Assembly (NCBI GenBank): GCA_024752435.1
Contig: CP103025.1
Coordinates: forward strand, 310,001 to 374,000
DNA from: Allantophomopsis cytisporea
Lineage: Eukaryota; Ascomycota; Leotiomycetes; Phacidiales; Phacidiaceae
Length of the DNA: 64,000 nt
Direction of reading: 5' to 3'
Notes under the pieces: model-generated
What the model saw: only the letters and a program-made list of their open reading frames with translations
Databases searched by the model: none
Told to the model about the DNA's origin: nothing
Program-made: the position numbers and the translations under genes
Shown here: positions 11,464 through 23,270 of the stretch, in pieces
Layout of the letters: each line of letters starts with the position of its first letter
Numbering within the stretch: the first letter of the stretch is position 1

Positions 11464-12672
11464 TCATTCCGTCATCTGTTGATCACCCCCATAAATAACA
11501 GCCGTAACAGGCGTCTCCTTTTCCCTCTCTGGCATCTCATCCACATCCACATCCTCGCCCTCATCCCCACCAATTGTCCAAACCCACTTCCTCTTCTTCT
11601 CCCGCCGACTCTTCTTATCATCGCCCAGTCCCGCCAAACGCCTTCTCATCTCCTCAAACGGACCAGGCGTCATGCCACCATCCCTAGTGTCGCCGCCCTC
11701 CAGGTCCAGCACATCAATACACTCATCAGGCAGCGGACTCGCCTCCTCAGCAAGTAGCTCAATATGGCTCTTCACGTACTTATTGGTGGTGATCGTTTGT
11801 GTCAGCGGATCCAGATATGCAACTCTCTTTGTAGGTGGGGATTTGCTACGTCTCTCGACGGAATTATTATTCGAGTTTGCGTCTGTATTGCCTTGATCGC
11901 TGGCAACGCTGCCCCGCCTGCTCGGCAGGGGCGAGTTGCGCAGGATGCTATGTAGGGCCTGTGGATGTGCGTATGGTGCTGTTAGGGTGTGCGAGCCGAC
12001 AGTCGCACGGCGACGTGTGATCAATGGTGATAACGGGGATGAACGCCCTGGATTCATGTTTCCGTCGCGGCTCAAAGATGAAGTTGGTGTTGTGTTGAAG
12101 TTATATGAAGATGTAGATTGTGCGGGCGATTTTGGGTGCGCTGATTGGGGCGGCGTGTAGGTAAATGGAGTATGTGCTTGGGTTGTTGCCGACAACGGAG
12201 AAGCAAATTGAGCTGGTCGTGTTGCAGGTGTGGTTTGTAGGCGGAGTGATGTCCCTCTTCTCGCATTTCCTTCCCTTCCTATCGATGCCTCTATTCCACT
12301 TGCTTCTCTCGTCATGTCCCTCCCTGGATGCGCAGTCCGCGGACTGGCATTCTCGATTGCCGCGGCATACGCATTACTCAGAGTGTTGAAGGCTGTTGGT
12401 GAAGAAGGGTCGATGTCTGATTTGAGTGCCGTGACTGATTTCCCAAGGGTTTGTGGGGCGGATGGAGTCTTTATTTGGAGAGAGAGTCGGGGGCGTTTTG
12501 GGGGCGAAGGGTGGGTATGTGTGGGAGTTGGGAACATTGTGTGTTGGAAGACGATAGGTGATGCTAGCATGGCTTTGAGGGCGAGCGATGCAACGAACGA
12601 AGTCGATATCGGTAGAGGTGAAGGTTTGATGGTAAGGTTGACGAGGTGGATGATAAGTCGTCGCTCTCGCAC
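11464..12672 (-). CDS. Conserved fungal Ser/Pro-rich protein of unknown function
   Basis: One uninterrupted frame of 402 codons. The first 34 residues read like translated leader, so the true start may be the in-frame ATG at 12570 (MLASPIVFQHTMFPTP...), giving 367 residues. Two conserved blocks stand out: an N-terminal block KRPRLSLQIKTPSAPQTLGK followed by a segment with AFNTLSNAYAAAIENASP, and a C-terminal block TKRVAYLDPLTQTITTNKYV leading into KSHIELLAEEASP. I recall the same two blocks in conserved ascomycete proteins, sometimes mislabelled as glucosidases. Between them the chain is disordered (Ser, Pro, Thr, Asn) with an SPPTKR-type basic patch. The tail has RRREKKRKWVW-like basic residues followed by acidic clusters. 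No catalytic motif, signal peptide or membrane segment is visible; a nuclear or cytosolic regulatory role is only a guess. Confidence 0.75.
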   Translation of the reverse strand: MRERRLIIHLVNLTIKPSPLPISTSFVASLALKAMLASPIVFQHTMFPTPTHTHPSPPKRPRLSLQIKTPSAPQTLGKSVTALKSDIDPSSPTAFNTLSNAYAAAIENASPRTAHPGRDMTREASGIEASIGREGNARRGTSLRLQTTPATRPAQFASPLSATTQAHTPFTYTPPQSAHPKSPAQSTSSYNFNTTPTSSLSRDGNMNPGRSSPLSPLITRRRATVGSHTLTAPYAHPQALHSILRNSPLPSRRGSVASDQGNTDANSNNNSVERRSKSPPTKRVAYLDPLTQTITTNKYVKSHIELLAEEASPLPDECIDVLDLEGGDTRDGGMTPGPFEEMRRRLAGLGDDKKSRREKKRKWVWTIGGDEGEDVDVDEMPEREKETPVTAVIYGGDQQMTE

Positions 12673-15600
12673 TTGCTCTTTGTTGTTGTGGGGGAGTGGG
12701 GAGTGGGGATTGTTGTCGAGATAGATGTATGTGGAGGGGCGAGTACTATGCTCTATATGGGAATGTGTTTATGATATCGATTTGTTCTGGTGGTTTCGTC
12801 GAGGATAAGCAATTGATTTGGTTGGATGATGGCCGTCGGCGACAGAGGGTGAGATATGGCTGTCAGTGGTGTTCTGTGATTTGTTGATGCAGGTGAATGC
12901 AAGTGGTGGAAACAAAATAGACGCGCGGGGAGGAGTGATGAATATATACTATGTGAATGGGTGGGCGAGTACCAAGCATGGGGAGGGGTGGGCGTGTGCA
13001 TAACAATTGGATGAGGACTGGTTTGTTGGTATTCTTGCGTGGCCGGGAAGGATTTGGGAGTGCAATTAAATAGAAATGGGAGTGGAAATCATGATACATC
13101 ATAGTCTTTATTATTATGATTATCATTATCATTATTATTATTATTTTGTTATCATTATTATTATCATTATTATTATCATTATTATTATCATCAACATCTT
13201 TTTGTACAGTAAGTATGTGTTTTGTAATTCTTATACTCTCCCTACTGATAGTTCTTTCATTCTCCTCTCACTCCTACTCTACCCACTCATACTCTCCGAT
13301 ACAGAATATATCATCCTCACTCCGCTCATCTATCCGCACTTTCAGTCTCCTCGTTCTCATCTCATTCCCATCGACCCGTCCACACTACAACTCACTCTCA
13401 TCCTCACCCCTCAAAAGCCCCAAAATGTTACAGAATCCATCGTTGTCGCTCATCATACACGCAAGACCAGGGATCCTTTCCCTCGAGAGCGCTGGATGTT
13501 TGTCGGACTCTGACTCGCTGTTCGTAAGCGCCCACAATATACCCACAATTATATTTTACGTTTTGCGCCATGCACCACCACCACCACCCATTTTGGGGGG
13601 CTGATCTTTGGGTGCGCCCACGCCAAAACTGGGGGCTACGGGAGTGGATCTTGATCATCACTGTGTGAACCGGCGTGAACACTGTGGGCGAGGCATGAGC
13701 GTCCCGTATGTACGGAGTACGGAGGACAGTGTCGGAGTGTGTACTCAATATGTACACTTCTCTACTATATTTTATGGGGAACGATAGAGAAAATAGCAGC
13801 AGCGCATGCATGTTGGGATTTGTGATTGTGAGAGATCTGTGTGCACGGTGTGAACGAAACAAGCTGAGCAGGGCATAGTGAGAGAGTAGACTGAGCAACG
13901 AATGACTTCAAGACTCGACTCTACTCGGCTCATGGTCCAGACGAACGAAAAGATACATAATGGTGATGACTATTTTAGAGATGAGAACGTATGCATGCAG
14001 TTCTGTTTCTTTGATCTTGTGTTAATAAGCATGGCCTCATGAATGGATAGACTACATCAGCCAGCCGCCATTCGAGTCTGGAATCAATCAATCACAGAAG
14101 AATACATCGAGTATCATATGCAGTCAGATCGTCTATTCATCCATACCGCATTGCACAGTACGGTAAATTGGACCATTAGATGTACGTTAAAGGATTTTCT
14201 CGGAGTCGAAGGAACAAGACACCAAATCGTATTCATACACCATATTCCACTTGTAGGAATGAACACAAAAGATGACTCGGGAGAATACGTAATAGGCCTC
14301 AAATCCTACCTTGACAACCAAAAGTCCTCTCAAAAAGTACCTCGGTCAGAAACCAAAAATGACAAAAACCAATGCTCACGAGATAAACTTCCAAACATCC
14401 ATCCCGACTTCATCATTTGTCTCATCCCATCGTCAGTTGAGCGGTCGCAGCAAGATCAACCTCCCCTCCCCTATCTACTCCACACAGTGTCATGACTAGT
14501 AGTATAACTCCAGTAGTTTGACTCGACCTTCCTTTGTATCCCTAGCCATTACTATTTTTGTCCACAGCACAGTGACAGTGCTCGCAACAGTGCGCGTACA
14601 GGCCTTCAAATTATGGGTCCCGAAGAACCTCGAACACCCCAACTAGGCCACGGCCGGTGGGTTGGCGTTGGCTGTTGGGGATATTCGATTGTGATTTCTA
14701 CCTCACGCTTAGAGGACGACTCCATTCCAGCCCCTCATGGGTTGGCCGAGTAGGGCTCCGTGGGCTCCATCGAAAGAGAGTTGGTGGCGGGCGTAGAAGC
14801 GGGCTTGAAAGCCACGCTTCGGTTGTGACCCCTGAAGTAAAACACTCGGGGCTTCGTGGTGGCCGAACCATTGCTACGCCATCGTGAGGGCACTTGGCGA
14901 AGGAATGTTTTACGAGCACGAAGGCTGTGAATTTATGGAGTTGGACTTTTGGGGTCTGCTTTGCGATGGATGTGGAAATCAACTGTAGGCAGCAGTAAAT
15001 CCATGATTGAATTGGTACTCAGTAGATAGATCCATACGGTTGGATTGAATTGAAGTGAAGAAGTATGAGTAGGGTATGAATAGAACACAAGTGTCGTGGG
15101 ACTTCACCACTTCACTTGGTAACGAATAATAATTCGTATGGGAGTACTGTGTATGGTATGATGAGTCGCCGTTGACATAATAATTAAGACCTCACTGATG
15201 CAGGCCACGCAATACTAATCCGGATACATCCGATCAACCCCAGAATTTGCTACTTTTGAACGCACCCTTGGATGACTACAACATCTTTAAAATGTCTGAA
15301 ATATTATATAAATGATCCTTGGTGGTAAATATAATTGCTTATTAATTCTAAGAATTTTCGAAGATTTTGTAGCCGTGTTTTTACTAACGTTCAATCAATT
15401 CCAGTGTTGTGTATTGTGTCACTCCATGAGTGGTGCTTGCACAAAAAATTTCTTATCTTAGAATTCTCGTTACGACGTTGGATGAGGCTGTACACAAGCA
15501 CCAATACCACCTGTCCATACGCGAGCTTATTCTATTGCCTCTTCCTTGCTCGGATGTTTTTGAATCCTGTTCTTCCCGAAAAGACAATACGACAATACGA

Positions 15601-15754
15601 CAATACGAAAAAGGACTTTGTGCATATGATATTCCTTCTCGTGTGTGTGTACTTCGTATGTACATCCTTCATATGCAGTACGTATTTGTATGCTGTTACT
15701 CATATGTGACAGCTGCCCGCTTGTAACTGAGTGCATACATCTTGATCTGGTGAA
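12673..15754. other. 3-kb intergenic region
   Basis: 5' flank of the minus-strand gene and 5' flank of the zinc-cluster gene. It contains an ATT/ATC microsatellite (about 13102-13192), a GC-richer patch at 14620-14900, and a three-copy ACAATACG repeat (about 15584-15609). The longest frame (14043-14495, 150 codons) has no recognisable domain and I do not call it. Confidence 0.5.
13102..13192. repeat. ATT/ATC trinucleotide microsatellite
   Basis: About 90 bp of repeating TTA/ATT/ATC triplets on the + strand. Non-coding; the Ile- and Leu-rich frames across it are artefacts. Confidence 0.9.
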
Positions 15755-18548
15755 ATGTCATCAGTATCAGCAGAAACACCGCGGCGAAGGAAACGAACCA
15801 TTGCCTGCGAATATTGTCGAAGGAAAAAAATCAAATGTAAGATTTGTGTTGCACGGATCTCAATTCGCACTGACTTCCAACACTATTGGCTAAGGCAACG
15901 GGTCAATTCGATGTGCAAACTGCACTGTGAGTAAAGGGTTCTACAGGTACATTGCTTTGAAAGTAAAAAAATATATACTTATCGTATGAATACAAGGATC
16001 GAGGTGAAGAATGTCGCTATCCGCCAAAACGTAGGAGAGCTACTCATCAAAGAGCAAATGCATTGAATACGAGTCCCCAGGCTCGAACAGATGGCTCAAG
16101 TAATAATTCTGCGACTGGGGCCGCCAACCAATTCAATATTTCTCGCCGTATGAGCAGCGATGCCCTTAATCACATAGACACAGAGCCCATCACTCCTCAC
16201 CAAAGTGGAACTGGCACCTTGAATAGGAATCATTCAGCAAGCAGTATAAGGTTGGATAGTCAATCCTCTCAAGTGCAGAGCGCGATAAATATACCCCCCT
16301 TAGATGCTCCAAATCATGACGACGAAATTCTTACATCAGGATCAACGGTTTCCTACGACGTGGAAGAAGCATTACCTGGTCCAGACCTGTTCAGCACAAG
16401 TAGTCATAGATCTGAAAGTAATATTGGAAGCCATGATCATCAAGAGAATGTAATAACCCCAACATGACCTATTCACCACTATATGCTGACATTTCTAGCC
16501 CACTTGGCAATATCACGGTCAGAAACCCCCACCCACCCCTTTCAACGTTTGAGTAGAAACGAAGCCTAACTTTCGAGATCAGGTCCTTCCTCATTCATAT
16601 CAATATGCTCTAACTCAGGGATTGACTGGGTATCCCAGAGAACTGGAGAGCCACACTTTGCAGAAATCGCTAAAGGTCTGGCTGCGACAATCAGTCGGCG
16701 CCTGACTATGCAAAAAAGGATCAAGAGAAATAATATTCCCGAACCAGATGAAGCTACAGCATGGCGGTTCTGCAAAGGTTTGCCTCGTTGTCCGAGACAC
16801 GCACTTGAAATGGCATGCTGACCAGTAGCAAGCACACTTCGATACCACTTTGGAAGGGGCACTTGGAGCCATCTTCCGGCCCTCATTTGAAGCTCGGCTT
16901 CGTGCACATTTCCAGAAGAAAGCCGAAGCTAGAGATGAGGACCCGGCTTGGTATGCATTGCGGAATACGGTGTATGCGTGGGGATGTCGCCTCGAGATGT
17001 CACGGGCATCGAGTTCTATTGCCGATGCTCAAAACCATGCGTGGAGGTATTTTGAGAAGGCTTTCTCTGTATACAATGATATCCTATTCTATCCATCTAG
17101 TATACTGGGACTTGAAGCTATAGCGGCTATGGTAAGCTTGGTTATATATGCAGCCTTACAGAGAGTGATTGTTGATAGTATCCAGGGTTTCTATGTAGAA
17201 GGTCTCGGTGCTCCCGGGATTGAATACATGCTCTGTGCGTCTGCAGCCCGTTTAGCACAGTCAAAGGGTTTGCACCGGCAAGCTGTTACGACCTGGAATT
17301 TATCAGCTGCCGAAGTCCAGCGTCGAAACTGGATCTTCTGGTTGATCTACGTTTTTGACAAACGAATCTCACATATATCCGGTCGCCCATCAGTAAGACA
17401 AGAGAAGAGACGTACCCTCGTGCGAGAATGCTAACGTCCTTCCCAGATAATCGACGACGATGACATAAGCTGCGAACTACCAAGACCTTTCCCTGGGAGT
17501 CCTCTGATTACCCCTGAGTACTTCAGTTTCCTCATAAAGCATGCGAAAATCTCCTCTCGCATTGCAAAAAGCCTTGCGACAGTCAAGTCCTTCCGCCAGA
17601 CTCCGGAACACCTCATCCACCTAGCATATGAATTAGATTCCGAGCTTGAAGAATGGCGTAAATCATTACCGGCAGAACTCCAGCCAGTTGGAAACCTACG
17701 GCTTCATGCATTCTCTCTGGGGAACTATCTGCATCACTCCCTGTACATCCGCTTCTCGTACTTCGGCAGCGTCATGGCCATTCATTCGATCTTCACCTAT
17801 CCTTGGAACCGCTCTATCTTCCAGAAGCAAAGGTCCTCTGCACTCTGTGAGCAAGTGATCACCAGCACGGACAAAGTCATAGAAGCAGCGCGGAGCGTCA
17901 TCCTAGATACCAAATACGTTGATGTAGACGCCGCATCTCCACTCTGGTAAGCTCACAACCCACCTATATCCCCTCATCACCCTACCAACACCTATACACC
18001 CAGTAACGACCACCCACCACCAACATGGCTAACAAGCCCAGGCTTGCAATGCACCACCCTCTCGTAAGCATGATCAACATCTTCATCTACCTCGTGAAAT
18101 ACCCAGCCCTGCCTACCGCGCAGTCAGATCTCGCGCTCATGGAGATCGCCGCGGGCCACTTCGGGCGTCTAGAATTTGCATCGCCTGACCTAGCGTTCCC
18201 ATTCACGCGGGAGATCACACGCATTGCGCGCGACATGGTCAACCGGAGTGGTTCGCAGGGCGGAAATCATATGCCTCCAGCCACACCTGCTAGAGACGAT
18301 GGTCCCGCGGATTCGGCTGAGATTCCTGGTGATGTGCCAACGCAAGATTCTGCTGCTGCTTTTTCGGTCGATGGGATGGACCAGGTGAGATTCTGTTTGT
18401 TTGAGGACGAGGATGAAGATGAGGGCTGATTGTTGTATAGATGTCTGCTGAAAGTGCCGATTTCATTGATCTCTACAATGAGGACTGGAGTATTTTAATT
18501 CCTTTCTTTGATGCTGGATCTTCGAATGATCCTTTTTTTGCAGCTTGA
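15755..18548 (+). CDS. Zn2Cys6 transcription factor with fungal-specific middle domain
   Basis: Ten exons: 15755-15836, 15895-15926, 15997-16449, 16499-16517, 16619-16777, 16833-17131, 17186-17392, 17447-17946, 18042-18384, 18441-18548. The phases close to 733 residues. The zinc cluster (residues 18-44) has spacing C-x2-C-x6-C-x5-C-x2-C-x6-C and is built from exons 1-3, one intron falling inside the third Cys codon. A Ser/Asn-rich linker is followed by the fungal_trans domain: EPDEATAWRFCKAHFD, CASAARLAQSKGLHR, RRNWIFWLIYVFDKRIS, SGRPS, and late WLAMHHPLVSMINIFIYLVK with AAGHFGRLEF. Acidic Gln/Asp-rich tail. Family role: sequence-specific transcription control in the nucleus; target unknown. 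The small exon 16499-16517, with a GTCAGA donor, is the least certain part. The 54-nt intron at 17132-17185 is in frame and could be retained. Confidence 0.85.
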
Positions 18549-19134
18549 TGGGGAGAATTTGGGATCTTGATACATCTTACTCATTCACTTAGTCATGGCT
18601 GCAAAGTTATCAAGGAGAAATAGAAACAATTCAATTCAGACCCATGTAGTTGCATTCGGACGCTATCTGTACTGGTCATTCTCAGTGTTGGCTACTCTTT
18701 CACTTAACCTCAATGACTTCTTTCTCGCTCTGTCCATCATCGGAGAATACAGTAGTAGAATAATTCTCATATCAAAGTGTTGGGATACGAGGTATGTATG
18801 TACTATGTATGTCCACTGAGATATTGTGTAACATTCCTTTGTTCTTTTCAGACTACACATAGTACACTGTAGTACGACCCCTCACGTCATGCACACAAGT
18901 TATCAATGACGACACACTATATATACACATACTCTATCTCAACCTAACGACTAAGAACAAAACTTGTCAAAAGCCGTCCACAACCTGTGAACATTCATGT
19001 TGCTATCATTCTGGTAATTGATCTTTCAATTTTCGCAAGCACGACCTATTAACACTGTGAGAAGACGTTCATCACAGCAGCACACTGAACTCTAAGATAT
19101 CACCACAAGTCTCATCGCAAACGCAAGCTCTGCA
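18549..19134. other. Intergenic region
   Basis: 3' flank of the zinc-cluster gene and 5' flank of the DUF2231 gene. A small frame at 18595-18819 lacks any domain. TATATATAC-like sequence near 18918 lies about 215 bp before the next start codon. Confidence 0.5.
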
Positions 19135-20058
19135 ATGTCTGCTATTATTCAAGCCATTGGAATGGGCAAGTTCGGTGATAACAGGTAAATATACCGAACA
19201 CCTCATTGCACCTTCAATATTCTCATCCTCCTCAACCCATCGCGTTCTATAAAGCCCAACATCTGAATCCCCTTCTCATCTCTTACGTTGTCTTCTCCAA
19301 ATCCTCCTCCAACTCCAAGCCTCACCTTGAATCTAACAGTCCTTCTTTCCAGCCATCCTATTCACCCAGCAACAGTTCATTTACCCATAACCTTCCTCCT
19401 GACATCTCACGCCCTTGTCCTCCTGAACTATACCATCAACTTATTTCCTTCACTCGCCAAGCTTCCCTCTCTCACCCCCTTCGTGGGCCACTTCTTCGAC
19501 ACCAACCCCGAACTTCTCGCCATTCCAAAGCTTCTCCCTGTTCTCAAGAACCTCTGCACCCTCGCAGGAATTGTGACTTCGATTCCGGCAGTGACAACAG
19601 GTATTATTGAATTGGCGTATATGGTAAGTACTCTACATTCCAAAGACTCATCGCGTCGATATCTCAATGTCGGAGAGACTTGATATATCAAAAGGATGAG
19701 CTATGCTGACATGTTGATTCAGTACAAAGCAAACGGCCTCTCCGCCAAGACTAAGACAACGCTCTTCCACGCCGCCCTCAATGACCTCGTCCTTGTGGGC
19801 TCAGTCTACACCTACGTCACCTCCCACTCCTCTCATTTCTCTTCGTCTCCTGAGAGCTATTACACCGATGAAAAGGGATTCGGGAATGCTTCGACGCTCC
19901 AGCCGACTGCTACTGAAGCTGCTACCAGCGCTGCTATGATAGGAACGCTTATGGGTGCCGCGTATTTGGGTGGGAGCTTGGTTTATAAGTATGGAGTTGG
20001 AGTCCAGAGACAGGGAGAAGGAAAGAGGATTAAGTTGGGAAAGGTTAAGGCTGGTTGA
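19135..20058 (+). CDS. DUF2231-family integral membrane protein
   Basis: Exons 19135-19184, 19353-19623 and 19723-20058 give 218 residues. The 168-nt first intron splits a Ser codon, and the protein reads MSAIIQAIGMGKFGDN then SHPIHPATVHLPITFLLTSH, the signature His-Pro-x-His-Pro start of DUF2231 proteins. Hydrophobic helices follow (ALVLLNYTINLF; LCTLAGIVTSIPAVTTGIIEL; TTLFHAALNDLVLVGSVYTYV; AAMIGTLMGAAYLGGSLVYKYG), about four membrane passes in all. Family members are predicted membrane proteins, some linked to redox or haem-like histidine pairs, but no activity is established here. The short basic tail (RQGEGKRIKLGKVKAG) is probably cytosolic or matrix-facing. Confidence 0.85.
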
Positions 20059-21028
20059 GTGGGAAGAAACAAACAGGTTGATCAGAGATATTTGGTTTGC
20101 TTACTGAGGTTGAGCAGTTGTTGCACTCGGGATAGATACTGGAATTGTTGATCTTCGCGCTCGTGGGGTTCCAAGTTGTTGTGACAAGGAAGTTGATTGT
20201 TTGTTACGTGGGTAGAACTGAGTTACAGAACATAACACAAGAAATGGATTATTGTTATTGTTAAAGATACATGAATGGACCGCATGATTACTGTCAAGAT
20301 ACCTGCTAGATTCTTCGATACAAACAACCCTCCTTCGAGCCCCATGACTGCCTCAACGAAAAGTGGATCCAGAACTACAAAGCGGTTAGCCCGATCTGGA
20401 CTTTGCATATGATCCTGATCTCATCCGGCCTAGGAATGACCGTTCCGCCGTATGTAACAGAGATTTTGAAGGGAAGAGCAATACAATCGCACATCACCGG
20501 CTCTCTGCGGTGGACATGGATGCATTTGCAACGTATCGAGTAGCGGACAATGTTTGTTAGAGAGAATGTTTTTTTTGTGCCATTAGGGTTTGTTTGCATA
20601 TGCGTTACTATTTCCGACTCTATGAAGATATGGAAGTGATATCTATTGACTCTTACACTCTAACTAGATGTGTTTTGCTTCGCTTTTGACCTGCTGTTGG
20701 TAACCCATCGCGTGACAGGGTTTTCCAGTCAAACTCTCGGGACATATTTGCATAAGATCCTTATAGTAAGATGGTTACGGGTGTTAAGATTATGAAAACA
20801 GAGATTTGTGAGGTTGGCTGGACAATAGGAGACATGTAGTGTAAGCGATGGAGTGCCATATGCAGCAATTACCTTGATACAATCCTATATCTGAGAAGTT
20901 TTATCATGGTATGAATTGCTAAATTGATGGAACTATAATATACATGCAGTTTTTTTAAGGATTTTTTTTCTTGTTTTTTTCTTAGCCAAGTCGGTGTGAT
21001 GCGTGCTACTACGCTCAGAATTGCTGTA
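20059..21028. other. Intergenic region up to transposon
   Basis: No supported gene. The small frames at 20223-20599 show no domain. The TA at 21027-21028 is the left target-site duplication of the transposon. Confidence 0.5.
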
Positions 21029-21074
21029 AGTCCGTGCGCATAGTAATGGGCCACCCCTGGATATGGGCCACCTT
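21029..21074 (+). repeat. Left terminal inverted repeat of pogo element
   Basis: 46 bp, identical to the reverse complement of 22836-22881. Begins AGTCCGTGCG immediately after the TA target duplication. Confidence 0.95.
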
Positions 21075-21144
21075 ACGAAGTTATTCAACTCTCACAATAG
21101 CTACAATTATTCGTACAACAACCACAATAGTAATAGAATTGAAG

Positions 21145-22731
21145 CTATAGATCATGAATACTCCACTCAAATAACATATCCTCGTATACATATGAGTTGT
21201 AAACCTGAGGCTCTAACTCAATACGGTCCTGTGTTTCAATAATCTGCTCAATAGAGGCAAACCTCTTATTAGCATCAATACATACTCTCTTACGCTTCTG
21301 AGGCCGTACTGTAGCTATTGTAGCCTTCAATGACAATACTTCTTGCTGTAACATAGCAATTTGGAAGTTCTTATTGTCAAGGCTCTTTGCAAGCTTATTG
21401 AGAATGCGCCGGCTCTTCCGGAGTTCTGGGACTGGTGTATATTCAAGTGTTTTCTGAGAGTATTGTCGAATATCTGATCCCTTCTGTGGTGTCAATAGCA
21501 AGTTATTAGGTCCTTGATCACTTAGTATTGTCGCTTGATCTGTAGTAGGAGTTGTTTCTCTCTTACTATTGTGAATTAGCCGGTTGCTCAATGCCTTCTG
21601 TACTCTTGGACTATTGTGCCGACTATCCTATAGCCTACTCCTAGACCAGCCTGATTGAATGTTTTGCTTATTCATAGTATCCTGCCTAGCCTGAATATAA
21701 TACTCTATAAAGCCCAATTTGCTAATAGGAGTGCAATCAGTATCAATAGCAAGATTATCAACATATTGCCGGTACTTTCTCTTTAATGGTGAGAAAATCG
21801 AAATATCAAGTGGCTGGAGTATATGGGAAGTATAAGGCGGTAAGAATACTAAGTATATCTTATTAACAAAGTATTTATACATAAACTCTTTATTGTTATG
21901 GCTCCTATGGCTATCAATAACAAGGAGCCGGTAGCTTGGTATTGTCGGCTCTGTTAATGGTATAAAGTGTTCTTTAAGCTAGTGTAGACCAATTTCATTG
22001 GAAGTCTAACTATTAGGTGAAACTGTGAACTTCCAATCGACAATAGTAGAGTGTATTGAGGGAATCTATTGATGTTGTAGATGTTGACCTTTGAATATAA
22101 CCAGTGGTGGTATTGATATCCTACTAGCAGAGATACACTCTACTATTGTCGTCCAATTGCGAGAATCTGGGCTCTTTCTGAATATTGCCTTCTTCTGAGC
22201 ATCCCCAAGGACCAGTCTATTAATCCCAAGTCCTTCTATGATACCTGATTCGTCTATATTCTACCTGTTTTCAGGTAGAATAGCTATCAAGGCTGGGTTT
22301 TCAAAGAGCTTGAAGAATTGCTCGATGTTGGCGGGAGATGCACTATTAACTCTTGAGTTATCAATAGCCTTAGCTCTTATTGTCTTCAGCTTCGGATTTC
22401 GAATAAGGAAGTTGCGAATCCAATGCTTTCCAAGAGGCTTATAGTTACTAGCGGCAGTGAGTATACGCTGTACTATATTCCGGAGTTGTGCGTGCGTAGG
22501 TGCGTAGCCTAATTGGCCCTGTATAATAGCCCAGTTAGCAATAGCTTCCTCTTGGCTATTAGCAAGCCGCTGCTGGTGTTCATGGGCAAATTGAGTAGAT
22601 TCAATCCTATTGACACGGTTTTGTAATGTCGTTCGTGGGATCCTATAGTCCTTGGCTGCACTTCGTATTGATTGGCCATTATTGACTGTATTGAGCGCGC
22701 TAGTGAGTATATCTTCGGTATATTGGCGCAT
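21145..22731 (-). pseudogene. pogo/Fot1 transposase with five in-frame stops
   Basis: One continuous minus-strand frame of about 529 codons. The N-terminus carries the psq/CENP-B type helix-turn-helix (SIRSAAKDYRIPRTTLQNRV and a second helical unit with LGKHWIRNFLIRNP). The DDE part shows the first Asp in NIDESGI, the second in LLVIDSHRSH and the third in LQPLDISIFSPLK, the two last separated by 35 residues. The C-terminus is coiled and basic. Stops (TAG) occupy 22261-22263, 22066-22068, 22006-22008, 21979-21981 and 21628-21630; there is no frameshift. At least three sit where Trp is expected, so TGG became TAG, which on the + strand is CCA to CTA, a CpA-to-TpA change. This pattern is what repeat-induced point mutation leaves. 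Confidence 0.9.
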
Positions 22732-22835
22732 AGTGATAATATCATCAATAGGTCACAATAGTAAGGTAATTGGAAGTAAGTTGGTTGAATAGCTTCGTGT
22801 TCAATAGCTTCAATAGTATAGCTATACGCGTTTAC

Positions 22836-22881
22836 AAGGTGGCCCATATCCAGGGGTGGCCCATTACTATGCGCACGGACT
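22836..22881 (-). repeat. Right terminal inverted repeat of pogo element
   Basis: 46 bp, identical in reverse complement to 21029-21074. Followed by the TA target duplication. Confidence 0.95.
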
Positions 22882-22883
22882 TA

Positions 22884-23270
22884 ATGGAGAGTATCATAAA
22901 GGTTTCTCATGAAGTGGTCCTCATCGGCTATAGAAGGTTTAATTGAAGATTTATGCTAGTCAACAATCTGATCAACGATAGGGAAACACCAAAGCTGAGC
23001 TTGAGGATGTGTTGTATAATTCATGCCTCCTTACATGATGCAATGCATCGCGGTCGCGGTCGCGGTCGGAGACTCGAGTCAGCGCACCGAAGGCCGAGTA
23101 CCGAGAATTGTAACGATAGGCAGCACGCATAGATTGCTCTAGCTTGCTAAGTTTCTTGGACGTTCAAACACAGTAGAAAGATATATAAAATCATGTAGAA
23201 GAACAGTAGTACACTCCATCAATCACAATCAGATCTCAAATTATATCATATTACTCTCCTCATCATCACA
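22884..23270. other. Promoter-side region of the FAD monooxygenase
   Basis: 387 bp between the transposon and the next gene. Contains a short CGCGGT tandem repeat (about 23049-23068) and a TATA-like element. No coding sequence. Confidence 0.6.
23182..23189 (+). promoter_or_regulatory. TATA-like element upstream of FAD monooxygenase
   Basis: TATATAAA lies 82 bp before the ATG at 23271, in the usual range for a fungal TATA box with a short leader. Sequence evidence only. Confidence 0.45.

Larger units (their letters stand above)
21029..22881 (-). mobile_element. pogo/Fot1-type Tc1-mariner DNA transposon
   Basis: Complete element of 1853 bp. Perfect 46-bp terminal inverted repeats lie at 21029-21074 and 22836-22881, starting AGTCCGTGCGCATAGTAATG. 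It is flanked on both sides by the dinucleotide TA (21027-21028 and 22882-22883), the target duplication expected for this superfamily. Size, ends and target site match the fungal Fot1/Flipper group of pogo elements. The single gene inside, on the minus strand, is broken by stops, so the copy is non-autonomous; intact ends mean it could still be moved by an active transposase elsewhere. It sits between the DUF2231 gene and the FAD monooxygenase gene, about 390 bp upstream of the latter. Confidence 0.95.

Noticed and set aside
14043..14495. 150-codon plus-strand frame
   Set aside because: No domain, no splice structure, no neighbour support. It could be a lineage-specific gene, but nothing in the sequence shows it.
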